A DNA stretch of 64,000 bases. It comes from Rostratula benghalensis (taxonomy: Eukaryota > Chordata > Aves > Charadriiformes > Rostratulidae). The notes under the pieces were generated by a model. That model had not been told where the DNA came from, did not search any database, and worked only from the letters and a program-made list of their open reading frames with translations. The position numbers and the translations under genes are program-made. The stretch lies in contig VXAI01000446.1 in the NCBI GenBank assembly GCA_013399305.1, forward strand, positions 248,001 to 312,000, in the 5' to 3' direction. Below are positions 13,071 to 25,460 of the stretch, in pieces. Positions within the stretch are counted from its first letter, which is position 1; every line of letters starts with the position of its first letter.

Positions 13071-16000
13071 TCAATAAGTTCTCCGTCCTTCATAAGTCCC
13101 CCAGATGGGACTTCCATCCTCTTTTGCCCAGGCAGAGTTATCATGAAGGGGCAGCACCTCCGAGGACTGCTCTGGTGAGAGCTGGCTCATTCTGGAGGTA
13201 AGCTCATTTGGCACAGTCATGAATGGTGAGAAGGAGTAGGATGAGGTGGCAGCATAGCTGGGGGAGTAGTGGACATCTTCAAGAGGATGCAGAGGGTAGG
13301 GCTGGGTTCCTGGGGTGGCTGGGGTCCAACCTGAGCTTCGGTATGGGGAAATGCCTCCAGACTCGTGTGCGGAGAGGCAGCTGGTGCTGGCGGGCAGTGC
13401 TTGCAGGGGGTCTGAGCATGCACTGTCTGACTGCCCAAGACTGTCAGGTGAGGTCTGCTCCCAGGGCTCCCTCTGCATGAAAGTGGGGAGAGAAGACAAG
13501 ACCCTTAAGAATAAAAGTTTGTCGTGGAGGTAATGGCATATCTAGCTTGGGTTCACCAAGCCAAGCTATCCCCAGAACCTAGCTGAGAACACTCACAAGG
13601 GTTTCTGTTGCTCTGGAACAGTATTTGGTGTTAAAACTGTTAAAAGGAAACATCCATACTGTCAATAGTTGGCAAGCCTTGGAATGGGCTCCTGTGAGAC
13701 TGATCAGTCCTGACGCTGTGGAGCTCAGGAGCTCTGCCCTCAGGGTGTGTAATGAAGCCAGCTTCTGGGAAGCAGCAGGGATGGGGACAGGCAACAGCCT
13801 GGAGCTGACAAAGGATGTTTCTAGAAATCTAAGTACCTTAATGGAGTAGTTTTTTGGGGCAGCAGGGAAGGTTGTTCATTTAGGAGATGGTCTCCAGCAG
13901 GAAGAAGGGGCAATTAGATGGAGGATGGGAACAAAGAGAAAACCCGTTCTCCCTCAGCCCTGCCCCATCTACTGTGTGCCCTGTTGTAGCTGTCTCCTAC
14001 AACAGCCACGTCCTTCCCACATGAGACACTCTGACTTAACCCCAGCTTTAAATTGGGTAATGTTTCATTGGGTAGCTAAGAACCATAGACTCACTCACTA
14101 GTAGGAAGTGCGCTGTGTCATTAGGGAAGGATGGCAGGAGAGGGGGCACAGAAGAAGAGCTGAAGAAGGAGCTGGTACCAGCTGTGAGGGGAGTAGCACG
14201 GTAATCCCCATATTGGTCGGTGAGATACGGGTCCAGAAGTGCCGGGTAGCCCTGAGTGGCAGAGGAATCACACGAGAAGGTCTTGGACCCTAGAGGGGGC
14301 GAGTAGACATCACTGACAAACTGCTTTGTGTTGTGGAAATCCAGCTCAGTTGTGAAGGATCTCCTGATGCCGTAGTAACCAGCTGTGGCAGGTGAGCCTG
14401 TGGTGGTCAGAAAAAAAGGGTTGGCTAAAGGAAAACTATAACAGCAGCACCTGGGGAGCCACAGAGCCATGGACAGCTCTGCAGGCACAAAGTAGAGCCC
14501 TTTCCTCTGCAGCATCACTCAGGGCAGGAGTCAATCCTGTCTTGAAACAAATGTCTTAGTCCAAGAACTTTTAGCACCTTGGACTGCCCTAATCCAGCTG
14601 ATGATCTCTATCTGCAGCAAACCCAATGTGTTTTGGGAAGCTTCAAGTATGAGGCCGACAGGAATGAAGTCAGCTTTGTCAGCCTTTGCTTCTTCCTTGC
14701 TCTACTACAGCCCCTGGGGAGGAGGATGGGGTTACAATTGCAAAACCACCCGCCTCTGCTGTAGACTCACTCCCCTTTCCCTGCCCCAAAGCTCAAGAGA
14801 CAAAACAGGTCAGCTCCTGGTTTTTATTTTCTCTCTCCAGCTCCGGGGAATACTGAAAGATGTAGAGGGAAAATAAGGGGTTCTGTGTGACATCTCTATC
14901 AGTAGAGGTGGGAATTGCTTTAATTACCTCTCTTTCCCCTCTTTGGTATTTTCACACAAGATTGGAGGGGACTTTCTTTTATTATCAATGTTCTTATTTT
15001 GACTCTTAATAACTTTCCTTCTGCCCTGCTCCAGTGCTCCTTTGCCCACTTAATGCCTTTTGGAAGATAAGAGACAGGAGCAGCATCAACTGGTATTTAT
15101 GGAAGGTACTGAACAGTGGAGGAAAACCTCACCTGGCATCTGGACAAATGGTGATGGTGATGTGCTAGTGCTGCCCTGCAAAAGATAAAGATATGTTAAA
15201 AATGTTTTTTTCCAAGCAAGCAGCTCTCTAAGCATTTTGCTGGGGAAGGTGATGGCATAATTTCAGATGCACAATTTGAGCCTTGGTGCTATCAGTATGA
15301 AGAGCTTATATATACGATTTCAAGCCTGGGGCCTCTGAGGTATTTAACAGATATAGGCTAAGAAGAGGTTTTGAAGGTCTTGTGTAGAGTTGATAACAGT
15401 AGAAATATCAAGGTAACAGCCTTCTTTCTCATTTACTGCAGCGTCCCTTAATGTAGGCATAATGGTGAGCAGTTATTTTGGTGTTGGCACAAAACAGGTC
15501 TCAATAAGTTGATATCTAAGGCCTTGGCTGTGAAAACAGGCATATTCTGTGCTGCCTGTGTTCTAGCCCAGCTCTCTGTGCTGTCTACCTGTCTCAGAGC
15601 CACTTTAGCTGGCCCCTTCTAGCAGAACAGGCAGGCTGTGTGTAGAAGGTAGTTGTTTCTAGCCCCTGTTGGGGTGCTACAGCAATACTGATAACAATAA
15701 TTTCTCCTCGATCCCTAGGTAAGGGAGAATTAGCCTTGAGTGAACTTACTGCTCATGGTGGAAAATTACTTACAAAACACTGGGGCAAAGGCATTTGTTA
15801 CTCTGAAGCAGAGCTTGTACATGGAGTTTCATTGACTTCTGTCTCTGGACCTCCAAACTCATAAAGCAGAAATACAGTGCCCAGGGCTGCGTTTTCTTCA
15901 GCTGTGCTGTCACCCTGGCCAGTGATGGTGGCATGCTATTTTCAGTTTGCATAGTGCAAACAAGAGGTTCCTGCCATAGCAGGCAACCAAATTTAGAGGT

Positions 16001-19000
16001 TTAGATTTGAATTAAATTTGCCAGTGCTAGGACTTCCTTTTACTGGTGAGGGAGGTTTGCAGCTGCTCCCTGCTCCATCATGAAAATGAGCTCTGAGCCC
16101 ACACAAGTCACACGGGCTGCAGGAGTGATAGGAGGTGTCAGGAGGGAGCCCTTTGGCTTGCGGGCAGATGAGTATGCTCACATTGCAGGGTCAGGGCCGG
16201 GGCTTGCAGCTGTCTCCTGCTAGGCCATTTTTGGCTGCAGACCTCGGTGAGGATCGTAGCTGGTAATGCGCACTACCCTGCAAAGCCAAAGCCTCCATAT
16301 GCAAATCTGGTCTCAGTAAATACCCCTCTCTCAGCATCCATGTCACTTTAGTAATACCTTCTCCTGCCTCAGGGTTTTTCTCCACTACCTCCTCTGCCTG
16401 CCCATGACCATTGTACCCTGCAGCCAGCTTGTGTCTGCATTCACTGAGGAGGAATCTCTTTGAAAGTAATGGTGCAGGCCTCTGTACACTAGTGTTTAGA
16501 CCCCAGTTTCAACATCTCACTGGGAAGTAGTCTAGTACTATCATATGGCACCCCAATAGTGTGTTTGAGGAAAAAGTTGAATGAGGAGGTGCAGGTATCA
16601 GAGGTGCTGCCTGCCTGTCAAAGGGCTGCAGTGATGAGAGCGGGGATGCTTTGCTGGAGAGACAGGAAGATCCTGGGCACAGCTCCCAGCCTGTAGTGTG
16701 GAGCATTTGAAATTACCAGTTCCCCTAAGTTCATCTTTGATCCCAGTCAACAGCCTCTGACACTATCTGACTGCGTGTCATAGGCAGCAAGGTCCTCTTG
16801 TGCATTCCTGTGATGGATAGCCACAGAGCTGCCAGGGCTTTACCTGCCTTAATTCAATTTTAAGAGCCTCTGCAGCATCTTTGGTTTTCATCATAGCAGG
16901 CACCCACATGCTTGCAGAGACATAGATTTCACTTGCCTCCTGGCTCGCTTGCCTCCTGGCTTGGTTTAATTGACGCCCATTAGTTCATTTCCTCCCTGCA
17001 TTATTTCCTTTCAGTGCTATGGACCTGGGCTAGCTGGATATTCTGCAACACATCAGTGTGGCTGTTTAGCATCACTTGAGCCCACAGCATATTTGGCTGT
17101 TGATAAACTTGGTCTCAACCTGCCTCATACATGACCAGGCAGACATAGTGACTGTGTTGCTTCACTGCCTTGGTAATCCAGGAGTGTTGCTCAGCTACAA
17201 AGCTGCATTGAGGGGCCTAAGTGTAACGGATCAAGGTCAAAATAACAAACTGGCTCTGCAGTGGGGATCTGTGGTGCCCTTTGACCATGCTTTGGCTTCA
17301 GTGTATCACCTTTCTGGGCCCAATGTGTAGTACAGCAGCTGAAGTAATAAAAATTAATAATAAAAGCAAAGTTTAGTCTGGGCAGGGCACCTCACTGGTT
17401 TGCTGACAGTAACACTGCTGAATGATCTGTTCCTGGCCTCTGAGTACTGCTGGCACAGTGCTTCATCTGCGTACCTACCAATTTCCCTACCTCAGGAAAG
17501 AGGGTAATCATTTTTGGTGCAGAGGGTAACTGCTCGTTCATGCCTACGTAGTTGATGAGCCAAAAGAAAAAGTCAGACCCTCCCTAAAGCCCAAAACCAA
17601 GCCTTTCTGCCCTGAAGCTGATGGCAATTCAGGAGCCCAAATTGTGTGGTTTCCTATAATTTGATGTGTGCAAGGCCTGGCTGTCATGAAATTCTTGCCT
17701 TTCTGCTGCCTCAGTAAGCAGCCCAGCAGCTCACCTCTGAGGACCTTTCCTTAGGAGCACAGATCTCCGTAGACCTCCCCTCACGCAACAAAGGCTTACT
17801 GCTTTTGAAGAATAGATCATGTTCAAACAAAAGTTGTAGCTAAATTACACTGCATCATAAATATACAAAGGGGTGTTCAGTTATCTGCCGTTGGCTTTGA
17901 TTCTGGATTATATTATGTGAGATAAACAGAACTGCATTTACAGCTGTTCTTTTCATGATATGTTTGAGGAAATGCGGATGTTTGCCCTGCACAATAATTT
18001 TTCATCTCTCACAGGGAATAAGCAACAAAGCTAATTTTGCATTAGATAGACACACAACTGCTACACTTCAGAATTCAAAGCACAGGGCTATAAAGCAAGC
18101 AGCAAGTGTTTTACAGTTCCTAGGGCTTTGGATTGCAGCCACTGAAGGTGCTCCATCCAGAAAGGGAGCAGGTAAAGCATGATAGTCATCAAGTAGGAGC
18201 TGTTTTCTCAGTGAGTGCATACATAGAAGTTCCTTCCTGCTGCTCCCCAAAGCCTAAATGCTTGCCTGGTGGGAGCATGTCTTCCAGTGACTGTCCATAG
18301 CTCAGGGGGTCTTCTGCCCTTCTGCGTAAGCTGAAGGCTGTGAAGAGATCTACAACTGGATCTTGCTTTGTTTGGCAGCACACATGCCATTTTTCTGCCA
18401 GTTTTGTTACATGGAGTTAACATGGATGAAAATAGCAGCGAGAAATATACTTGCAAGTCCCTTTGAAGTCTTTTTGTTTTCCTAAAGGCAAAAAGCCTGA
18501 GTCAAACGGCCTGGGGGGAAAAGATTGTCAAAACTAAGTGCCTTCCGATGCCAGTAATTTGGTCTCTGCTCCCACCCTTTCCTTCCAGGACACAGTTTCA
18601 GCAGCTTGGCTGCATCTCCTGTCTCTCAGGCATTCCATTGCTGCCCAGTCAGCTTGGAAGTGAAGTGCTGCTACTTGGTAAAAGTGAGCATTGAGAGCAC
18701 ACAGGGAATGGCTTATTGTGCCAGGCGCTGGCATCTGCAATATTGTGTCTTCTTCTGGGGACAGCATTGATCTTCTGGTGAGTAATTGAGAAAAAAACAA
18801 TGTAGTGTACTATAATTTGACTTAGGTTTCCTGTTGCCATAGAACCACTTTAAGAAGAATTAATCTTTTACTAACTGATGCTTGGCATCTTTCCAGACCA
18901 TAACATCACTGCATCTCCCCTGGCACTCTAATGTGTCAGCAAGGAGCTGAAAGGAGCACAACATTCAGGGAAGAACATCTATTTTTGTGGCTCTGAGTTG

Positions 19001-22000
19001 TTCAAGTGTAGCTAGTGAGAAAGGAAGCTGACTTGGAAAGGTGTCATATGCAGGATGTGAAAGGAATGAGAAATTTAGCATTACTGATTTGCTTAGGAAA
19101 AAAAAAAAAAGGACGTTAATTCCTCAAATGTTCCTTATGTAAAAAATGAGCAAGCCATTTGTGATCTTTTAGGGCAAACACTAGTGTTGGAAATGGTTTT
19201 GCTATTCCTTGTCAATACTGGAAGTAACCTGAACTCAACACAAATGTTCTTTAAACTGTAGGATTACATGGCGTGGCTGTTCTGGTTTTAAAAAAGTAGG
19301 GGGTGGGGGGCGAGGAGAGGAGAGGGGAGGGTGTTAAGTGACTTACACTGAAGTGGGAGCCACTGCTCTGCCTTGATCGTTTTTCAGCAAGAAGATCTTT
19401 GACTGTGTGTTTCACTCGCACTCCTTGGTACACCCGTTTGCCAAAATCTGTAGGGACTGAGAGAACGAAATAAGCCTTAGGGTAGTTCAGTGTAAGCATA
19501 AAGCAGCTGGAAGAGGTTGTTATGGGAGAAGAAATTCATCACCTCCGTACACCGAGTATGGAAGGAAGCATACAAGGCTGATACTATTAGTATAAAATCA
19601 TCCCTTAGGAGCCCAACAGCGAGGGCTGCTCATTTGCAGAGAACAAAGACTAAGGTGCCCTCCCCCGAGTTTCAACATCAAGTGCCATGTGGTTTCCTTG
19701 CAACTCCTTCTGTGCCAGATATGGCTGACTGATGGGATTTGGCTTTTGTTTTTTCCAAAGAGAACTCTGGAGGACCCTACATTTTCCCTTTGGGTCAGCG
19801 AAACTTGATTTTACTGTACAGCCCCTATTGCTTTCAGCAGATATGCAGTGGTTTAGCCCCTCCTTGCCCTTCCGGAGTCGCTGGCTTTCAGCGCTTTGCT
19901 CTGGGAGCTTTGTTCTCAGTACAGCAAAGCTGGAAGAACCCCAGATGGTAGAGTGGCTCCTCTGAATGGGGATGTGAATCACAGTGCAGATCTTAGGAAG
20001 GAAGAGAAGCTGGTTCCTCAGTCTGTTTTGTATCTACAACAAGTACAGACAGGTACCTGTAGACTCTGTTGTTTTATTGAGGTTATTGAGGAAGGCACAA
20101 AGAGGGGCCCAAGTGTCTCAGCCCCCCTGTGCCCCCAAGAGGCTGATGGCAGGCCTGGCTGCATTTTCTTGACCTGCCTGGAATATAGCACAGCTTGTCC
20201 ATGGGGTCTGTGTAACTTGGTGTGAGGCGTCTCGATCCAGGCATCTTCTGCCTGGATGAAGCTTTGTAAGATCTGTCTTGTGTACAGGTGTTTTGGCACA
20301 AGTGAGGGCAGAGAGGTAGGAGGTACAATAACACGGACGGCTCTTTCATCCTGGACAGCAGGCTGGGTCTGAGCAGAGAGCTTGCACCTGTGGAGCCAGG
20401 GAGGAGTGTCCATATAGGCTTTTATCACAGTCTTTCAGAGAAGAACTTAACTTTGAAGCTAATCCCTCAGAAAATACACAGTCATGTGCTCCTGAGGGTA
20501 CACAAACAACCATTCCACAGCTGATATGTTTGATCTCTAAAATATTGATTTATATTTTGCCCTTCTGCTTTTCAGGATGTGTCATTTGGCTCCATTTATC
20601 ACTTTCATTCATGTGGCATTGTGTCTCCAGGTGCACATACACATGGAGATGTTAGAAAAGGAAGAGTAGAGGGTTTAAACAACACAGAATCTCAGTGCTG
20701 GCTTGGGGCTACCCCAAATGTTTTCTATTGGGCCATAGCAATTGTGATTTTGGGCAGTCGCAACTTGGTTTTTGTGTTTGAGTACTAAGCAGAGAGACTT
20801 AATCTACGACTGGGAACAAGGCAAACACATTGCAAAAGACAGTGCCCCATAAAGTTTATGATAGAAATAGCCAAAATAGAGGTGAACGCGAAGTCTGCAT
20901 ACTGACCAGTGAGTACCTGTGGACAAGCCAGGATACAGACAGAACTGGATATCAGCTCTTGCAGCTAAGAGGAACGTGCATACTGAGGCTGGCCTTTTCC
21001 ATGGCCCAAGGAAGAAACCTCCCTCCTCTAGTCCCTTTTCAGGGCTGTTTTACTAAGAGCAGTTGAACGTGCCTGGTGCACGCAGGTGGCTGGAGCTCAA
21101 GAGCAGGTATAACTGGCAGAAACAGCTCTACTTTCTGCATCAGAAACTTTGCATCTTTGCATGAGGGTTCCTCTAGAGATCGGTGTTGCGATTTTATGGA
21201 AAAGTCTGAACTGTATAGCACAGTTCATTGAGCTCCATCGTGGTGTGATGCCTGCAATAACTCATGCAGCCTTTGATAGCTGCATCCTATATTCAGGCCT
21301 TGATTCAGCACAGAACTTTTGGAGGAGGACTGAAGCCAAGAAAACAGGCTTATATTTAATTTTCAGAATGGGCATGATTATAAAATAGCACCACTGGAAA
21401 AGCTGTGAGCACCTTTTAGTATTTTATTCTGCAGTCTGATATTGCCCAATCCTACACTGATCTTGCTTCTCTGTGACCATTTCTAGCAAGTGTCTGAAGT
21501 TCTGCACTGCTGCAGTCATGTTTTCCTAACATTTTTACTATAGTCTACAGGCATTAGAAAAACACTTTCACACCTCCTCACTTTTACACATGGGTGCTGT
21601 GCTATTGAAGTTACTTCACTCATATACTGACAGTTATTCCTCTGCTCAAATTCTTAAAAGTAAGCAATGTATTGGTTCTGTCCTCTGTCCTTGTGTTCAA
21701 CTTAGCAGTCCAGCCTTACAAAACTAAACCGGTTGCTTTCACTAAGTTATTCAGCAGGATCTGATGCTGAACTATTAAAACTGTAGATAACTCTGCTATT
21801 GGCAGCATCAGGGAAGGGGATGCTAATTTAGGCCTAAGCATGCTATTAGATACGGTTAGATTCTTGAGCCATTAAAGATGCACACTTTTATTTTAGACAA
21901 TTCTTCCTCAATTTTTTTTTTTTTTAAATATGAGCCCAAGGATAGCACGGTATGTTTTTTCCCTGATATTTTCATGAAGATCTATCTTCACACTTGTGAA

Positions 22001-22032
22001 AATTCAAGGTAGTGAAACTCACCCGTTTCCAT
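13071..22032 (-). CDS. POU2AF2: POU2AF2 (C11orf53), OCA-B family POU coactivator
   Basis: Coding exons on the minus strand: 22032-22023 (Met-Glu-Thr plus one base), 19447-19347, 15175-15133, 14397-14099 and 13472-13071. These make 284 residues, close to human POU2AF2 (about 288). All phases join (1, 0, 1, 0), with donors GTGAGT, GTAAGT, GTGAGG and GTGAGT. Exon 2 has KRVYQGVRVKHTVKDLLAEKR, the octamer-coactivator motif. Exon 3 ends SPFVQMP, exon 4 contains GYYGIRRSF and HFLL, and exon 5 starts REPWEQ and ends GTYEGRRTY, each matching the family. The protein is a nuclear coactivator of POU2F3 in chemosensory (tuft) lineage cells in mammals. The start exon rests on phase, donor and a Met-Glu beginning shared with human; an alternative upstream first exon is possible. 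The gene lies in the same orientation as its paralogue downstream. Confidence 0.92.
19098..19110. repeat. Poly(A) run
   Basis: A 13-base A run in the second intron of POU2AF2. No target-site duplication or retroposed body is evident beside it, so it is treated as simple sequence. Confidence 0.8.
19297..19331. repeat. Polypurine, G-rich tract in POU2AF2 intron
   Basis: The plus strand is almost pure G/A here, with G runs of 5, 6 and 4 bases. In the POU2AF2 transcript it is a polypyrimidine tract beginning about 15 bases past the exon 2 donor (19346-19341). G-run spacing could allow a four-stranded structure on the plus strand; this is inference from composition. Confidence 0.6.
21912..21925. 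repeat. Poly(T) run
   Basis: A 14-base T run about 100 bases below the proposed start exon of POU2AF2, within intron 1. I see no flanking repeat body. Confidence 0.8.
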
Positions 22033-24524
22033 TATCGTCACTGCTGACAAGTTCCAGCTCTCAGATTCTGCAGGGCTTTGGAGGAGGGCCGTCTGTCATG
22101 AGCTTCCCAGAGCAGAGTGAAGTCAGTGCTCATACTCCACTGGTACAGTTCCAGCTGAGCCTGACGGAAATGTTTTGTACAATTTAATGATGTCTCCACA
22201 ATACCTTGTTTGGGATTTGCTTAAATGCAAATCTCTTGATGTGTGTTTCATTCCAATTTGCATGGTCAGTGTGGATCATTCCTGAAGAGTCTCTTTCCTG
22301 CCTGAGCTGACATTTCATGGATTAATACTGAGCTGAGGTTTACCGACAGAAAAATCATGGGGTAAAGTGAAAGGCTGGCACGTCTTGTAGTGATGAGCCA
22401 TCTCCTTACAGCTGAGGAACCTGGCTGGAAAAACAAGGCTTGGGACAAAAGCATCTTCTTGTGTGTGAGATGTCCATGTGCTGGTGAAGATGCACAGAGC
22501 AGGCCTTACTTGGGGAGTAGTACTGTCTCTCTGGGACCCCACAGGTTACCTTGTGCATTGTGCAATTAAAATTGGATCTTTTGGCACTGTGCACCCAAAA
22601 GCTTTGCATGACATCCACTAGCACTTGCAAGGAGAAGGGCAATACTCAGTCAGGATCAGCATGCTCATGGGACTGGCAGGAATATCATTTAGCAAACCCA
22701 CATGCTTCCTGGAGGGGAAGCTGGGGTTTGGTTCTCCATTATCAAGCCTTTCTGAAGACCCCTTTCTGAAGGTCTGAGGTTAGTCTCCAGGGAGGTGCCA
22801 GAAGTTGAAAGGGCAGGTAGGGAATGATCTGTTCTTACACTGCTGATGGACTCAGCTTAAAGGGACCTTTGGCCAGGCCTACTATAGTCATTCCTCTGTT
22901 CCAAGCCTCCACATGGAAGCGAGTCTGTTTCTGCAATATTTGAACCACGAAGCAGAGTTAAGCTTTAAATTCTTCTTTAAGCACCATAGCTTATATCCTA
23001 GTTCTGAAACATATCCACATTTACTCTAAGAGAGCCATTCTCTTGCAACATGTCTAGCAGAACCTATTAATACTGTGAGGACAGGCTGTGGTGAGGGAGA
23101 TGGTCTCGAGAGCATTTTGTGTACAAGCAGAGAGGGCTGGTGTGCAGTATTGCTGTGCTCATCTTACACGAGCAGAACAAGACTGGCGCCAATATGTTCC
23201 ATAATTAAATATTTCTCCTCTTGTGGAGTCTGCTGCCAGCTTGCAGGTCTATTAGGTAAAATTTGTCCTTCACTATAATCCCATGCACTTTCCTCAGCAT
23301 TGTTCCAGAGATTAATTTGGCCTGTCATGTGAACTGCCTTCCTGGGGAAGGCTGCTGGATTCTCAAGTGTAATTATTCTTTTCCTCCAGAAACAAAATAA
23401 AACACAAAAAGCAGCAGCTGGCAAAGGCTTATGTGCTCAGGCCATCGAGGAAAGTGAGGAAGGCAGGGCTGAAATAACATCCTGAATAATTCCCAATATT
23501 CTTAGCTTGCAGAATGACTTCTGCACTTCTTGCAGAACGACTGGGTATTCTGCCTGCTTGGACACAGCTCAGGACTGAGCAGACATCGAACAGGCAAGCT
23601 CATGGAAGATTTGAGCTCCTGCACACAGGAGCTCCTTTCATCACATATATACATCCTCTTATATAAGACAAGTCTTATTTTGGCTCATCCATTTCTGGCC
23701 ACACCCTCCTGTACCTACAGATGTCTCAGATTTGGCTGACAAGTAATAGAATGGGCAGAAAGCACCAGGCAGGTTTGGGAAGCATGCGCAAATGTAAAGT
23801 CGCAAGAGAGGAGGGCTGTCTTTGCTTTGTTGGCAGTAGGCTTGGTTTGCCACCTGCCTCCTGGCAGACTTCCCAGGTAGTTTTGTCTCCTGTGCCCGAT
23901 GCTTATATACTTTGGTTAGGATGTACAAGTTAAATCCCAGCCCCATTCAAGCTAGTCCAGGTGTTTTCTGTTCTGATCACAAAATAATTATGTTGGAAAC
24001 AACAGATCCTGCAGAAAACAAGCAGACATAAAATCTCAGCCAGACATCTTTTAGATGACATCCATCTCTTACCTCACTTTTTCATTTGAAAAAGCATCAG
24101 ACTCATATTTTCTACATAGTTTAGTGAATTTGGGCATGTACTTTCCATTCACAGCAGAGGGGAGAGCGGGTGTGTATGACAGGAGTTACAATTGTGTATT
24201 GGCAAGGCAGGTTTTGTGGCACATTTTATACAATCCAATTTGGTTTTAGCATGGCATTTACCTGTGCCAAAGCAAACTTTCTGAGAATTGTATCTGGGTT
24301 TTGTGTTACAAAAGCCTGAAGCAGCAGATGTAATAGTCAATTTGTATTCGTTTAATTCAAACTGTTGTGTCAACTCATCTTCTCATTCCTATGCAAAGGG
24401 AATTATGTTGCAGTAGCTCAGAGCAGGAAACAGAGTACTGATGGGTGATGTATTTGATTCTTGGCCAGGGTGCCTGGTTGTTTGGCTACTGACTATGCTC
24501 TTCACACTGTGAGGATTCTCATTT
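22033..24524. other. Intergenic spacer between POU2AF2 and HINFP
   Basis: About 2.5 kb without a supported gene. It should hold the promoter of POU2AF2, which has no CpG island, unlike POU2AF3. Short open frames here have no family resemblance. The region bridges two gene blocks that are far apart in human, so any rearrangement junction would lie between here and HINFP. Confidence 0.45.
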
Positions 24525-24911
24525 GAGTGAGGAACAAGCCTGGAGAAAAGGAGACTGAGGGGAGACCTTCTTGCTCTCTACAGCTCCCTGGAAGGAGGCT
24601 GAAGAGGCAGGGTTTGGTCTCTTCTCCCAAGTCCCAGGTGATAGGACAAGAGGACATTGCCTCAAGTTGTGCCAGGGGAGGGTCAGATGGGAGATTAGGA
24701 AATTTTTACCCTGAAAGGGTTATCAAGCCTTGGAATGGGCTGCCCAGGGAAGGGGTTGAGGCACCATCCCCGGAGGTATTCAAAAGGTGGGTTGACACAG
24801 TACTTAGAGACATGGTTTAGTGATGTTTTTTATTGGAGTTGGGTTGATGGATGGACTAGATGATCTGAAAGTTCCCTTCCAACCTGGACAATTCTATGAT
24901 TCTGTGATTCT
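24525..24911 (+). mobile_element. CR1 LINE retrotransposon, 5'-truncated 3' end
   Basis: The sequence matches the CR1 3' region as I know it: the GGAGACTGAGGGGAGACCTTC block, then CAAGCCTTGGAATGGGCTGCCCAGG, GACATGGTTTAG, TGGACTAGATGATCT, CCTTCCAACCTGGACAATTC, and terminal ATTCTATGATTCTGTG units. CR1 elements are typical of birds and reptiles, are usually severely truncated at the 5' end, and end in short octamer-like repeats rather than a poly(A) tail. The upstream boundary is approximate. The element ends about 60 bases before the HINFP CpG island. It has no intact reverse transcriptase. Confidence 0.93.
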
Positions 24912-24969
24912 GGAGGCACCAGAAAGTAAAGTTGGTGGCAGCAGTGAAGCTGTGCCACATCTTAACATA

Positions 24970-25460
24970 ACAAAAGCGGTCCCGGCTCCCGGGAACAGGG
25001 TTTTCCCAAACCACACGATAGTTATTCCCGCGGGTTTCCGAGTGGTGTGCCCCGTTCTCCCGCCGGACGGCCCCCAGCGGCTTCGGAACCTTTGTGCACC
25101 GGTGCCGCTTCCCGGCGGGGCCTCTCCGCCGCTGCACGGGTTCCGTCTCCTCCTTGCCCGGTGATTGGTCGGTTGAGGGGTGGGGGCGGCTGCTATTGGA
25201 CGGATGCGGTCCGTCGGGTTCCGGTGCTCCCCGGCGGGAGGGGCGGAGGGTGAGTGGGGTCGGGTTGGGTTTCTGCTTCTTCTCCCTCGTCCCGCTGCAG
25301 GGGCTCAGCTCCCGGCTCAGGCCACCCTTGCCCCGGACGAGGCCTGCCGCTCAGCGCCCGGTCTGGCTTCGGGTAGCCCGCCACGGTGAGGGGAGCCCTC
25401 GGCGTTCGCGGCCGGCCATGCCGCCCGCCAAAGCCGCCGGCAAGGGGGCCTTGGTGCTGC
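24970..25460 (+). promoter_or_regulatory. CpG island promoter of HINFP
   Basis: CpG-dense sequence begins right after the CR1 fragment and extends through the HINFP start codon at 25,418. It is typical of a housekeeping promoter. A GTGAG donor-like site near 25,250 could mark a non-coding leader exon, but the frame is also open straight through to the start codon. The transcription start is not determined. Confidence 0.75.

Noticed and set aside
24527..24820. 98-codon open frame within the CR1 element
   Set aside because: It is in the 3' tail of the element outside the reverse transcriptase frame and is not a host gene.
25094..25417. Upstream in-frame extension of the first HINFP exon
   Set aside because: The family starts Met-Pro-Pro shortly before the first finger, and the upstream part is CpG-island sequence without similarity.
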